Shown: positions 35,037 through 44,259 of the stretch, one piece after another
How the letters are laid out: each line of letters starts with the position of its first letter
How positions within the stretch are numbered: position 1 is the stretch's first letter
Position numbers and translations under genes: made by a program
The notes under the pieces: generated by a model
Told to the model about the DNA's origin: nothing
The model's input: the letters and a program-made list of their open reading frames with translations, nothing else
Database searches by the model: none
Assembly (NCBI GenBank): GCA_004297485.1
Contig: SCTM01000094.1
Location: 1 to 55,041 of the forward strand
DNA: 55,041 nt
From: Rhodospirillaceae bacterium
GTDB lineage: Bacteria > Pseudomonadota > Alphaproteobacteria > Rhodospirillales > Rhodospirillaceae
Direction of reading: 5' to 3'

Positions 35037-35894
35037 TCAGACGCCCAATTCCGCAAAGCCATTGTTGATGGCGAGGACGCCGCGATCCGGAACACGGATC
35101 TGAAAAGCGACGTGTCCTTGCCCTTCGTTCCAGAGGAGCGCTTCAAGCGTATCCCCCGGAATGACGGGGGCCGTAAAGCGGCAGTCGAGTTGCTTCAGTC
35201 GCGCGGGATCATTGGCACAGAACGCGCGTAAGACCGCGCGACCGGCAAAGCCATAAGTGGCGAGGCCATGCAGAATCGGCTGGGGCAATTGCGCTTCCCG
35301 AGCGACCTGAGGATGGGCGTGCACGGGATTGTAGTCGCCCGACAGGCGGTATAGCAGCGCCTGTTCAGGTCGCGTTACGAACGTTTCGATCACATCCGGC
35401 GGTCGGTCGGGGATTGGATGTGGTATGGAGGCTTTAGCGTCTGTTGACCCTCCGCTTCCACCATCGCCGCGCAAGTATGAGACCTGGCTCACGGTCGCAA
35501 GCAGGCTGTTGCTGACCGCATTATAAATTTGCCGCTTGGCGTACAGGATGGCCCCCTTAGCCGCGCCTTTGTCGATGATCTGATCGATCGTGAATTCGCC
35601 CCTGACCGCGCCTTCCACCGGCAACAGTTCATGGAAACGGACGGATTGCTCGACATGCAGAACCCGCCTCCAGTCGATCGCGTAGTGTGCCTCCTTCTGC
35701 CAATAGCCCGGATAGCCGAGTACGACCGCCATTGTCGGAAGCGCCTGTAAGCCGTCTTCATAGACAAAGCGCAGTTCGTCATCGCGGTTCTCCTGACCGG
35801 CCCCCACGCCGAGCGCATAGAGCATCGTGTCGCGTCTGGCGTATGCGTGATGGATGATGCGGGGCGGCAACTTGAGCAGATAATTCGGATCCAT
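35037..35894 (-). CDS. MaoC-type enoyl-CoA hydratase 2
   Basis: A 285-residue double-hotdog hydratase related to the hydratase 2 domain of multifunctional enzyme 2. The C-terminal half has the full active-site motif YRLSGDYNPVHAHPQVA (Asp and His), and the N-terminal half the degenerate hotdog. It hydrates trans-2-enoyl-CoA to (R)-3-hydroxyacyl-CoA. GCGGAGGCC precedes ATG 35894; the upstream ORF extension to 36110 overlaps the synthetase stop and is not real. It lies 145 bases downstream of the acyl-CoA synthetase and probably shares its transcript. Confidence 0.87.
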   Translation of the reverse strand: MDPNYLLKLPPRIIHHAYARRDTMLYALGVGAGQENRDDELRFVYEDGLQALPTMAVVLGYPGYWQKEAHYAIDWRRVLHVEQSVRFHELLPVEGAVRGEFTIDQIIDKGAAKGAILYAKRQIYNAVSNSLLATVSQVSYLRGDGGSGGSTDAKASIPHPIPDRPPDVIETFVTRPEQALLYRLSGDYNPVHAHPQVAREAQLPQPILHGLATYGFAGRAVLRAFCANDPARLKQLDCRFTAPVIPGDTLEALLWNEGQGHVAFQIRVPDRGVLAINNGFAELGV

Positions 35895-36039
35895 CAACGG
35901 CCTCCGCGAAGGACGCGATGCGCGGCAGGAGGCAGAGCTTTGGATGTCATGCCCAACCACGGTGCCGGCGCGGGTCGCGCAACAGGTCCAGGCTTTGCTG
36001 CGGCTGACGGCGCTGAAATCGAGGATGGATGAGCGCCGA

Positions 36040-37509
36040 TCATGCCAGCGAATCCCGCAACTTGCGTTTATAGATCTTGCCGCTGTCGTCACGCGGCAGC
36101 GCCGACGCAAAGATTATCCGGCGTGGTACCTTATAGCCGGCAATTCGCCCCTTCAGAATTGCCTTGATCGCATCGTCTGTGGGAGGTGTAACGCCCGCCG
36201 CCACTTCCACGATGCCGACGACCGCTTCGCCAAACTCAGCATCAGGTACGCCGATCACGGCGCAATCGCGCACACCCGCGATGCGGATCAGCTCGGCCTC
36301 TATTTCCGCAGGGTAGATATTGACGCCGCCCGAGATGATCATGTCGGTCCGGCGGTCACAGATATAGAGGAAGCCATCAGCATCGAGATAGCCGATGTCG
36401 CCGGTCGCCCATCCGCCGCCGGTTTCAGTGCCGTGGTCATGCCCGTCAACACCATGATAAGTAAAATCCGCCTGGCTGGACTGGTCGACAACGATCTCCC
36501 CAGGCTGATTTGGCGGGCATGGATTCCCTACTTCATCACGGATGGAGAGAACCACACCTTGCACTGGACGTCCGACAGTTCCGCCGTGCCGAAGCGCATC
36601 TCGCGAATTGACGAAGGTGATCGGCCCGGTTTCCGTCGATCCGTAGTATTCGTTGATGACTGGGCCCCACCAGTCAATCATTGCGGCCTTGACCTCCGGC
36701 GGACATGGCGCACCGGCGTGAATAATCCAGCGCAATGATGACAGGTCGTGACGCTTTCGATCGGCCTCGGGCAATGCCCGCAGGCGCACAAACATTGTCG
36801 GGACCATGAACATATGCGTGATCGCGTGCGCCTCGATTGCGCGCAATGTCGCGAGCGCATCGAACTTCTGCTCAAGGACCAGCAAACCCATTTGCTGTAG
36901 CGCCGTCAGCGCAAAACGATTAGGAGCCGAGTGATAGAGCGGCGCCGACATCAACAGGCGCATGCCCGGCTCACTGCCGTAGATCTCCTTTCGCGCGCGG
37001 TCCGCCGCGGCAGCCTGCTGGGGAGAAGCTGGAGCGCGCCGGACTCCTTTCGGCCTGCCGGTGGTGCCCGACGTGTAAATCATGCTCTGGACGGCGGTTT
37101 TGCTGTCGGTCGCGATCGGCATGCGCTGATCGAGCGTCTCGTCCCAGCCGGCGACATCGGCAATCAGAACAGCAAGTCCTTCAAGGGCGTCGTCGGCAAG
37201 CGCCGGGCGCAAGTCCGCCTCCACAAGCAGCACCCGCGCGCCACAGTCTTTCACAACATAAGCCACCTCTGCCGGTGCGAAGTGCCAGTTGATGGGAACC
37301 GCATAGGCCCCGAGATGCTGGGCACCCAAGGTGGCCACGATCAAAGGCGCCCTGTTCCGGAGCAGAAGCGCGACACAATCGCCTTCGTTGACTCCAAGGG
37401 ATTGAAAGAGGGCCGCGGCCCTGAGGGCGCGGTCCTGCAACGCGTCCAACGTCAAAGCACAACCTTCGGCAATCAGGCCGGCGGACGTATTGCTCCCGAG
37501 GGCCGTCAT
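36040..37509 (-). CDS. AMP-dependent acyl-CoA synthetase
   Basis: A 489-residue acyl-CoA synthetase of the ANL family. The P-loop is IYTSGTTGRPKGVRR near residue 145, the second core motif YGSTETGPITF near 294, the hinge region YLDADGFLYICDRRTDMI near 385 and the catalytic lysine in SGKIYKRKL at the end. It activates a carboxylic acid with ATP and CoA. The start at ATG 37509 lacks a strong ribosome binding site. It is divergent from an SDR, and a CGAAA-N5-TTTCG dyad sits 119 bases upstream. Substrate type (aromatic, alicyclic or fatty) is not clear. Confidence 0.9.
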   Translation of the reverse strand: MTALGSNTSAGLIAEGCALTLDALQDRALRAAALFQSLGVNEGDCVALLLRNRAPLIVATLGAQHLGAYAVPINWHFAPAEVAYVVKDCGARVLLVEADLRPALADDALEGLAVLIADVAGWDETLDQRMPIATDSKTAVQSMIYTSGTTGRPKGVRRAPASPQQAAAADRARKEIYGSEPGMRLLMSAPLYHSAPNRFALTALQQMGLLVLEQKFDALATLRAIEAHAITHMFMVPTMFVRLRALPEADRKRHDLSSLRWIIHAGAPCPPEVKAAMIDWWGPVINEYYGSTETGPITFVNSRDALRHGGTVGRPVQGVVLSIRDEVGNPCPPNQPGEIVVDQSSQADFTYHGVDGHDHGTETGGGWATGDIGYLDADGFLYICDRRTDMIISGGVNIYPAEIEAELIRIAGVRDCAVIGVPDAEFGEAVVGIVEVAAGVTPPTDDAIKAILKGRIAGYKVPRRIIFASALPRDDSGKIYKRKLRDSLA

Positions 37510-37627
37510 GGCGCGGAGTTTCGAGCAAACCCGAGAATTTCCGCGCCCGCGCGCACGACATGCCGTGGGCGAAGGGCGGGCTGATCCGGATGGGGCGCAG
37601 GGGGCTTCATGGCGGGGATTTTACATC

Positions 37628-37642
37628 CGAAAATGAATTTCG
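37628..37642. promoter_or_regulatory. CGAAA-N5-TTTCG dyad 1, candidate IclR 2 site
   Basis: A perfect dyad (CGAAA-ATGAA-TTTCG) in the divergent gap between the acyl-CoA synthetase and the SDR at 37733. It is one of four identical-pattern sites, all in intergenic gaps within 3.8 kb of each other and around the IclR 2 gene. Confidence 0.6.
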
Positions 37643-37732
37643 CAATGATTGACGCGTCGGGAAGATTGCATTAGAGCGATGACGTGGCCCTCCCGGGGCC
37701 ACCGACACGCCTTAACTCTGGAGCTGCGCAAT

Positions 37733-38479
37733 ATGGACCTGGGCATTGCGGGCAAGGTAGCCCTGATCACCGGTGCTGCGAACGGCATTGGCGCCGGAAT
37801 TGCTGAGCGTTTCGGCGCAGAGGGGGTCAGCGTCGTTGTCGCTGATATAGAGGTCAATGCCGCCCAAGCCCAAGCCGAGCGCCTATGTGCGGCCGGTACC
37901 AAAGCCTTGGCTGTCGGCCTGGATGTTACCAGCCCAGACTCGGTCGCCGCGGCCGTTGCAAAGGCCAAGGACCATTTTGGCGCCATCGATATTCTGGTGA
38001 ACAACGCCGGCTTCACGCGTGACAACCGCATAACCCGAATGGACTTGGCCGACTGGGATGCTGTTGTCGACGTCGTGCTCAAGGGCGCGTTCTTGTGCAC
38101 CAAGGCCATCCTCCCCGGAATGATCGAACGCGGCTGGGGGCGCATCATAAACATTTCGTCTCGCGCTCATCTCGGCAACCCCGGCCAAGCCAATTATTCG
38201 GCCGCCAAAGCGGGAATAATCGGCTTCACCCGTGCGATGTCGCTTGAGAACGGCCGGTATGGCGTAACAGTGAATGCCGTCGCGCCTGGCATCATTGATA
38301 CCGCCGCCGTGCGCGCCCTGCGCCACTTCGAAAAGGTCAAGGAATCCGCGGAAGCGACCTTGCCTCTGCCGCGCCTTGGAACTGTTGCGGATGTCGCAGC
38401 GGCAGTCGGCTTCCTCGCTTCGGAACCCGCCAGCTATATTACGGGGGACGTACTCCACGTCACCGGCGGACGATATTAG
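37733..38479 (+). CDS. SDR family oxidoreductase (FabG-like)
   Basis: A 248-residue classical SDR. The cofactor motif TGAANGIG, NNAG (NNAGFTRDNRITRM), the catalytic Ser in NISSRAH and Tyr/Lys in YSAAKAG are present. It closely resembles 3-oxoacyl-ACP reductase FabG, but its place beside acyl-CoA enzymes points to a 3-hydroxyacyl-CoA dehydrogenase. TGGAG precedes ATG 37733 by about 9 bases; the ORF extension upstream is not supported. It converges with the next SDR and has dyad 1 upstream. Confidence 0.9.
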   Translation: MDLGIAGKVALITGAANGIGAGIAERFGAEGVSVVVADIEVNAAQAQAERLCAAGTKALAVGLDVTSPDSVAAAVAKAKDHFGAIDILVNNAGFTRDNRITRMDLADWDAVVDVVLKGAFLCTKAILPGMIERGWGRIINISSRAHLGNPGQANYSAAKAGIIGFTRAMSLENGRYGVTVNAVAPGIIDTAAVRALRHFEKVKESAEATLPLPRLGTVADVAAAVGFLASEPASYITGDVLHVTGGRY

Positions 38480-38499
38480 AGTCCGCGAAGTTTTCCTTA

Positions 38500-39312
38500 T
38501 CAGAGCAGACCATATCCACCGTCCACCACCAGTTCGGCGCCGGTCATGAATGCGGCCGCATCCGAACACAGAAAGGCAATAACGCCAGCAATATCATCGG
38601 GCACCGCCGTCCGCCCCATGGGATGAGCCCGTGCCATGGCTGCCATGCCTTTTTCACCGGCCGGCATTTTTCCCCGCTCGGCAAGGCTATCCAAAGCGCC
38701 GTGCAGGAGCTTGGTATCGACGGGACCGGGGTGTACTGAATTCACGCGTATCGCATGAGGCGCCAGTTCAACCGCCATGGCTTTGCTCATGGTCCTTACG
38801 GCGCCTTTGCTGGCGCAATAGGCGACATGTGCCGGTCCGGCGAGATTGCCGTATAGCGAGGACAGGTTGACGATCGCGGGCTTGATGCCGAACGACTTAT
38901 GCGTCTGCTCCATGAGCGGCACGGCAGACTGAACGCCGAGAAAAATGGACGTCGTGTTAATCGCCATCGTCTTTTCGAACTGGGCGAGGCTTGTGTCCTT
39001 CAACGGCGCGGTAATCATGATACCGGCATTGTTGACCAAACCATCGAGGCGTCCCCAACGGGTTGCCACGTGCTTGATCGCCGAGGCCCAATGATCGGCG
39101 CTGGTCACATCAAGGTCCAGCGCGTACGCCTTTCCATTCGCAGATTCAACCTGCCTGACGGTCTCGGTGGCAGCGCTCATATCGATGTCGCCGATAACAG
39201 CGGTCGCACCCTGGCGGGCCAGCGCCAGTGCAGTCGCGCGGCCGATTCCGCCACCCGCCCCGGTTATCAGGATCACTCTGTCAGTCAGATTGAAGATACT
39301 GTTCTCCGTCAC
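38500..39312 (-). CDS. SDR family oxidoreductase
   Basis: A 270-residue classical SDR with TGAGGGIG, NNAGIMITAP, the catalytic Ser in NLSSLYG and Tyr/Lys in YCASKGA. The C-terminus FMTGAELVVDGGY is typical. The start is GTG 39312, with GGAG eight bases before. It is convergent with the SDR at 37733, and dyad 2 lies 176 bases upstream of the start. Function is dehydrogenation of a hydroxyacyl-CoA or related alcohol; substrate unknown. Confidence 0.9.
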   Translation of the reverse strand: MTENSIFNLTDRVILITGAGGGIGRATALALARQGATAVIGDIDMSAATETVRQVESANGKAYALDLDVTSADHWASAIKHVATRWGRLDGLVNNAGIMITAPLKDTSLAQFEKTMAINTTSIFLGVQSAVPLMEQTHKSFGIKPAIVNLSSLYGNLAGPAHVAYCASKGAVRTMSKAMAVELAPHAIRVNSVHPGPVDTKLLHGALDSLAERGKMPAGEKGMAAMARAHPMGRTAVPDDIAGVIAFLCSDAAAFMTGAELVVDGGYGLL

Positions 39313-39487
39313 GCGTCTTACTCCACAGGATAAAGATGCCCGCTCTGGCTGATCGCCATCGGGTATCGCAGCGGCATCCGCAAGGCCAATTCCGGCCTTG
39401 AACTACTTGCTCTCCTGTTCCCCAAGCCTCAACAAGGCGAGAGGACCAGGCGCGCTTAGCGTCCCCGGCCGCGCTCTTTCGAATTTT

Positions 39488-39502
39488 CGAAATTCATTTT
39501 CG
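39488..39502. promoter_or_regulatory. CGAAA-N5-TTTCG dyad 2, candidate IclR 2 site
   Basis: A perfect dyad (CGAAA-TTCAT-TTTCG) in the gap between IclR 2 and the SDR that starts at 39312, in an AT-rich patch. A further TTTCG lies just before it (39478-39482), giving extra half-sites. It probably controls the SDR promoter and lies downstream of the IclR 2 gene. Confidence 0.6.
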
Positions 39503-39639
39503 ATTAATGATAGTGATTTCGCGAAGCTTGAGCAACCCACATTCGACGGCCGCGTGACCTGCGCACTTTGTCCAAGCGTTCGGCTGAGCAAGAGTATGGC
39601 GCGTCTTGGGATGTGCGGGGCGACTGAACGCGACTGGGA

Positions 39640-40482
39640 CTACCTGAGGCCCAGCAAAACCTCGAGGGTTTGGACCAGATCAACCAGTTGCGGGCCAAGT
39701 TTGTCCCTGATGTCTGCTTCGCGAAGGGCATAAGCGGGGCCGCCAAGATTGACGACAAATCTTCCTTGCCCAGGTATTGGCCGCACCGGCACCGCCAGAC
39801 CATGAATGTCCTTCTGCCAATCCCCGAGGCTCGTGCAGAATCCGTGAGTGGCCAGATCGGAACATGCCTGTTCGATCCCCCGGACAATCCGCGGCCAGTC
39901 GTCGTCGTAGCGCGGCCGAAGCTCCGCCATCTGGAGTTCCCGCTCCTGATCAGGGAGGGCGGCCAGATAGGCCCGTCCCATTGCGCTGGTCGCGAGCGGG
40001 ACACGCGAACCTGGAAAAAGCCTCAAGGCGATAAGCGCATCGCCTTCGCAAGCCTCGATATAGACCATCTGATGCGCATCCCGCATCCCGAGGCCGACAT
40101 TGAACTGACTTCCTTGCGCGAGCGACCGCATCAGGGGAAGTGCTTGCGAGCGCACGCTTGTCGTCGCCATCGCGACCGCGCCCATGGCAATCGCCTTCAC
40201 ACCCAGGCTGTAGACACGCGCGCGCGCATCGAACTGGAGGAACCCGTGCGCGGCAAGCGTATACGTCAACCGGGAGACCGTCGGTTTGGTTATTCCGGTT
40301 CGCTCGGCGAGTTCCGCGTTGCCGAGCGCATTGTCTGTCCGTCTGAAAGCCGAAAGAATGTCGAGCCCACGTGCAAGCGAGAGAACGATTTGTGTGTCGG
40401 CCTCCTCATTCTCACCACTGTGGAGCGGTTTGGACAGTTGCCTAGGTTTCGCCCTCTGCTTGGGCAGATCACGGTCGTTCAC
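39640..40482 (-). CDS. IclR-family transcriptional regulator 2
   Basis: A regulator of about 280 residues. The winged helix shows LSLARGLDILSAFRR, then LAERTGITKPTVSRLTYTL as recognition helix and FLQFDARARVYSLG as wing. The effector domain carries the typical MVYIEACEGDAL, VPLATSAMGRAYLA and GLAVPVRPI segments. I prefer GTG 40482 (GGAA before it) over the longer TTG 40557. Four perfect dyads in the gaps around it suggest a local regulon of acyl-CoA genes. IclR proteins of this type respond to aromatic or acyl intermediates. Confidence 0.88.
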   Translation of the reverse strand: MNDRDLPKQRAKPRQLSKPLHSGENEEADTQIVLSLARGLDILSAFRRTDNALGNAELAERTGITKPTVSRLTYTLAAHGFLQFDARARVYSLGVKAIAMGAVAMATTSVRSQALPLMRSLAQGSQFNVGLGMRDAHQMVYIEACEGDALIALRLFPGSRVPLATSAMGRAYLAALPDQERELQMAELRPRYDDDWPRIVRGIEQACSDLATHGFCTSLGDWQKDIHGLAVPVRPIPGQGRFVVNLGGPAYALREADIRDKLGPQLVDLVQTLEVLLGLR

Positions 40483-40645
40483 GTCAATTTCCAGTTTGGT
40501 TTTGCCGCGGGAGGTCCAGCCAACACTTCCCGGTTCCTCAAATGTGGCGACACCCAAGCACGATCGTTATCCGGCTTTTCCGCAAAATCCGGGAAATCCA
40601 TGACGTTCAAAATATACATTTGATCATTCGCCGACGTGATCGCTG

Positions 40646-41044
40646 TTAGGTATATCGGTAGGTTCCCTGGCCCGTCGCAATGAGGGTGTCATTTTCGTCA
40701 AACACGTCAACGGTTGAATTATATATCTTCCGTCCGCCACCCCGCTTGAGGCCGACGGCACGCACTTTGCCCGAGGTCGCGGTCCCCGTAAAACCGACCG
40801 TGAGCGAAAGCGTCACGGACGAGCGCGTTTCGTCGCTGTCCGGCAGGCAATACCCAGCCAGCGTGCCAGCCATATCAATGAGTGTGGCCACCACGCCACC
40901 GTGCAAACGCCCCACGAAGTTCATCAGTGTGGGCGATATATCGAGTTCCAATTCCGCTCTGCCGGGCTGCAACTTGCCGATCCGCATACCAAGCAAGTCG
41001 CGAAACGGCGAAGGGTCAACCACAACTTCAGGCGACTTGCCCAT
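40646..41044 (-). CDS. PaaI-type hotdog thioesterase
   Basis: A 132-residue single-hotdog thioesterase. The motif VGRLHGGVVATLIDMAG contains the HGG and the helix Asp typical of the PaaI group. Members hydrolyse aryl- or acyl-CoA, often to rescue CoA from dead-end intermediates. GGAAAGGG precedes ATG 41044; the ORF extension to 41176 has no such signal. It is divergent from the thiolase; dyad 3 lies about 180 bases upstream of its start. Confidence 0.87.
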   Translation of the reverse strand: MGKSPEVVVDPSPFRDLLGMRIGKLQPGRAELELDISPTLMNFVGRLHGGVVATLIDMAGTLAGYCLPDSDETRSSVTLSLTVGFTGTATSGKVRAVGLKRGGGRKIYNSTVDVFDENDTLIATGQGTYRYT

Positions 41045-41222
41045 TTTGCATAACCCTTTCCAAGTTGCGTATGCCTTCGCAAAGGCCCGCGCGCAGGCGC
41101 GACGTTGAGTGGCCCAGCATCCGACACGAGCGTGTCGTTCGCTGGGAGATCTCCGATCGCCGGGCGCCATTGGCATTAAGCCACGCTCCCTGTATTAGCG
41201 ACTGACCCCACGGCGAGCAATA

Positions 41223-41237
41223 CGAAACTTAATTTCG
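41223..41237. promoter_or_regulatory. CGAAA-N5-TTTCG dyad 3, candidate IclR 2 site
   Basis: A perfect dyad (CGAAA-CTTAA-TTTCG) in the divergent gap between thioesterase and thiolase, on the thioesterase side. With dyad 4 at 41410 it forms a pair 187 bases apart, which would allow separate control of the two promoters. Confidence 0.6.
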
Positions 41238-41409
41238 ATGATACTCTACAGTGGGTACCTTGAGAGACGGCCGCATAATCGGTACTCACTACCCGCGACC
41301 TGCTAGATCGCGTTTTCTACTTATATTATCACCAGCTACGCCAATCTCGCCCGGTACAGCCCTGGTCCTGCTCGGTGGGCATTGTTCCTATGCTGGGGTG
41401 ATTTATTTA

Positions 41410-41424
41410 CGAAATTGATTTTCG
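41410..41424. promoter_or_regulatory. CGAAA-N5-TTTCG dyad 4, candidate IclR 2 site
   Basis: The longest of the four: TACGAAA-TTGAT-TTTCGTA is perfect over 19 bases (41408-41426). It lies about 40 bases before the thiolase start, where a bound regulator would overlap the core promoter. Confidence 0.65.
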
Positions 41425-41463
41425 TATTGCCTAGGGCAAGGAGTTTAGCTATCCATCACAGCC

Positions 41464-42711
41464 ATGAGCAATGTCACAATTATCGGCGTCGGGATGACCC
41501 CGCTCGGCAAGCATCTCGAAAAGAAGGTGCGCCATCTCGCCGCCGAGGCGATCGATGCCGCGCTACTTGATGCGGGACTAACGAAGGACGCAATCGAGGC
41601 GGCCTGGTTCTGCAATACGCGACAGGGTGCGCTGGAGGGGCAGCATGGCGTGCGCGGTCAGGCGTCACTCCGCGCTTATGGCTTCGAAGGAATTGCGATC
41701 TTCAATACGGATAATGCCTGCGCCAGTTCGAGCTCAGGGGTCATCCAGGCATATGCAGCGGTTGAAGCTGGCCTCTATGACATCGCACTCGTGGTCGGTG
41801 CGGAAAAGATGAATTATCCGGAAAACCGCGAGGGTATGTTTGAAGCCTTCAAGGGGAGCTGGGACCGCGAACTGGCAGACTCGCATATTGCTTCACTGCT
41901 CGCGCTCGGCGAGGGATTGTCGCCACCGCCTGGAACAGCGGAGGCTGCGGAGCGGTCGGTCTTCATGGACATCTACGCCGCGCAGGCGCGCTTCCACATG
42001 AAGACATTTGGGACGACCGCGCGCCAAATCGCCGCGGTCGCCGCGAAAAACCATAACCATTCGGTTCTGAATCCCTACGCCCAATATCGCTTTCCCATGA
42101 CCGTCGACGAGGTCCTCGCCGACCGGATGATCATTTGGCCGATCACGCGGTCAATGTGCGCGCCGATGAGCGACGGGGCCTGCGCCATCGTGATTGCGTC
42201 AAAGCGCGCTGCAAAGCGGCTGGGCAGCAAGCGTGCTGTCGGTATTGCCGGCATCGCCGCGAGCAGCAGCAGCAACCGAAGCGGTCAGGAATATGACAAG
42301 CATCTGACACGTGTCGCCGCTGACCGTGCATACGCAATGGCGGGTGTCGGACCTGGCGATATCTCGGTCGCCGAACTGCACGATGCCTCGGCGATTGCTG
42401 AAATTCTGCACAGCGAGAATGTGGGCTTTTGCGCCTATGGCGAAGGTGGAGCGCTGGTCGAAAGCGGTGCAAGCCAATTGGGCGGGCGCCTTCCCATCAA
42501 CGTGTCGGGCGGCCTGCTTTCGAAGGGACATCCCATCGGCGCAACAGGTGCGATACAGCTCTTCGAGCTGGTCACGCAGCTGCGCGGTGAAGCCCGAGAG
42601 CGACAGGTCGAAGGCGCGCGCTTCGCGCTTGCAGAAAATGGCGGCGGCTTTCATGGTCTGGAGGAGGCCGCCTGCGTTGTTACCATTCTCGAGAAACCGG
42701 CAAACGCGTGA
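41464..42711 (+). CDS. Thiolase (acetyl-CoA acyltransferase type)
   Basis: A 415-residue thiolase. The nucleophilic Cys is in TDNACASSSSGVIQA near residue 85 and the His in LSKGHPIGATGA near 358. The last motif reads NGGGFHGLEEAACVV, as in SCP2-type thiolases, instead of C-x-G. It cleaves a 3-oxoacyl-CoA with CoA at the end of beta-oxidation. AAGGAG lies unusually far (about 20 bases) before the ATG, yet the start fits the family (MSNVTIIGVGMTPLG). The stop overlaps the aldehyde dehydrogenase start (ATGA). Confidence 0.9.
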   Translation: MSNVTIIGVGMTPLGKHLEKKVRHLAAEAIDAALLDAGLTKDAIEAAWFCNTRQGALEGQHGVRGQASLRAYGFEGIAIFNTDNACASSSSGVIQAYAAVEAGLYDIALVVGAEKMNYPENREGMFEAFKGSWDRELADSHIASLLALGEGLSPPPGTAEAAERSVFMDIYAAQARFHMKTFGTTARQIAAVAAKNHNHSVLNPYAQYRFPMTVDEVLADRMIIWPITRSMCAPMSDGACAIVIASKRAAKRLGSKRAVGIAGIAASSSSNRSGQEYDKHLTRVAADRAYAMAGVGPGDISVAELHDASAIAEILHSENVGFCAYGEGGALVESGASQLGGRLPINVSGGLLSKGHPIGATGAIQLFELVTQLRGEARERQVEGARFALAENGGGFHGLEEAACVVTILEKPANA

Positions 42712-44144
42712 TGACCAGGGAACAGCCGCAAAGCGTCGATTTTCTTGCCGACTTCCGCATGATGATCGGCGGGCGTGCCGTTTCCGCACAATCGACGTTT
42801 CCTGTCCTCAATCCCGCCACCGAGCAATCTATCGGCGACGCGCCTGATTGTTCAGAAGAGCAGCTCAACGGGGCGGTGGCTGCAGCACGAAAAGCCCTGC
42901 CTGCATGGAAGGATGTCCCGCTCGGGGAGCGGGCGACCCTGCTCACGGCAATAGCCAAGCGCCTCGATGAGCAGGTCGATCCGTTGGCTCTGCTGTTGAC
43001 ACGGGAGCAGGGCAAGCCCCTTGCCGATGCGAAGGCCGAAATAGGTCTGGCTGCGAACTGGTTTCGCGGGGCGGCGACCCTCGATCTCCCGCCCGAACGC
43101 AGAACAGAACCAAGCGGCCGTGTCGTCGAAATCCAACGTGTCCCCGTGGGTGTGGTCGGTGCGCTGGTGCCCTGGAATTTTCCCATCCTGCTTGGTGCAT
43201 GGAAAATCGCGCCGGCTTTGCTGGCGGGCAACTGCCTAGTGGTCAAACCGTCGCCTTATACCCCTCTTGCAACGCTCAAGCTCGGCGAGCTGCTGATCGA
43301 CATTCTACCGCCCGGCGTGCTGAATATCATATCAGGGGGAGACCGCCTGGGGCCGCTGCTGACAGAGCACCCTGGAATCGACAAGATCTCATTCACGGGC
43401 TCCACCGTGACCGGACGGGCTGTGATGCGAAGCGCTTCGCAAACGTTGAAGCGTGTCACGCTTGAACTTGGCGGCAACGATCCCGCAATCGTGCTGCCCG
43501 ATGTTGATGTCGAAAAGGTAGCGACCAAACTCTTCTGGGGCGTATTCTCGAACTCCGGGCAGGTCTGCATCGCCGCGAAGCGAATCTACGTTCACGACGC
43601 AATCTACGATCGATTTGCCGCGAAGATGACCGCATTGGCGAAGGCCAACGTGCCCGGAAATGGCGAGGCTGCCGATGTTCGGCTCGGCCCGGTTCAGAAC
43701 AAGGCACAATTCAATCGCGTGCAGGATTTGATCGACGATGCCCGCGCACGGGGATACAAGTTTCTAACGGAGCCGGGCGCCGGAAAGGCAGTGGGCTACT
43801 TCATTGCGCCGACGATCATCGATAATCCACCCGACGACGCACGAGTCGTGGTTGAGGAACCGTTTGGACCTCTTGTGCCGCTGCTCCGTTATGCAAGTGT
43901 TGATGAGGCGGTGCGCCGCGCCAACGCCAGCGAATTCGCGCTCGCCGGCTCGATCTGGAGTGCCGATTTGGAATTGGCGGCGCAGATCGCGAACCGTCTT
44001 GATGCGGGAACGGTGTGGATCAATACCGTACAAGCCATTTCGCCAACGATACCTTTTGCGGGTCACAAACAATCGGGAATCGGGGTTGAGAATGGCGTCG
44101 AAGGTTTGCACGAATACACTCGTATCAAAGCGATCGTACGCTGA
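42708..44144 (+). CDS. Aldehyde dehydrogenase family protein
   Basis: A 478-residue aldehyde dehydrogenase. The general-base Glu is in LELGGNDPAIVLP near residue 250 and the nucleophilic Cys in FSNSGQVCIAAKRIYV near 287; the cofactor segment is SFTGSTVTGRAV. It is translationally coupled to the thiolase (ATGA), so it acts in the same pathway, oxidising an aldehyde to the acid. Differences from the aldehyde dehydrogenase at 20591 are large, so they are not recent copies. Confidence 0.9.
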   Translation: MMTREQPQSVDFLADFRMMIGGRAVSAQSTFPVLNPATEQSIGDAPDCSEEQLNGAVAAARKALPAWKDVPLGERATLLTAIAKRLDEQVDPLALLLTREQGKPLADAKAEIGLAANWFRGAATLDLPPERRTEPSGRVVEIQRVPVGVVGALVPWNFPILLGAWKIAPALLAGNCLVVKPSPYTPLATLKLGELLIDILPPGVLNIISGGDRLGPLLTEHPGIDKISFTGSTVTGRAVMRSASQTLKRVTLELGGNDPAIVLPDVDVEKVATKLFWGVFSNSGQVCIAAKRIYVHDAIYDRFAAKMTALAKANVPGNGEAADVRLGPVQNKAQFNRVQDLIDDARARGYKFLTEPGAGKAVGYFIAPTIIDNPPDDARVVVEEPFGPLVPLLRYASVDEAVRRANASEFALAGSIWSADLELAAQIANRLDAGTVWINTVQAISPTIPFAGHKQSGIGVENGVEGLHEYTRIKAIVR

Positions 44145-44259
44145 CGCCGGCACAATGATCGCTCCCGCCAGCAGAATTTTCAGGATCGGGATGTTGGTCG
44201 AAGGCCGCTACACAACTCTGAAAAAGAGTTTGGGCTGAAAATTAACGAGGAGAAAGTCT

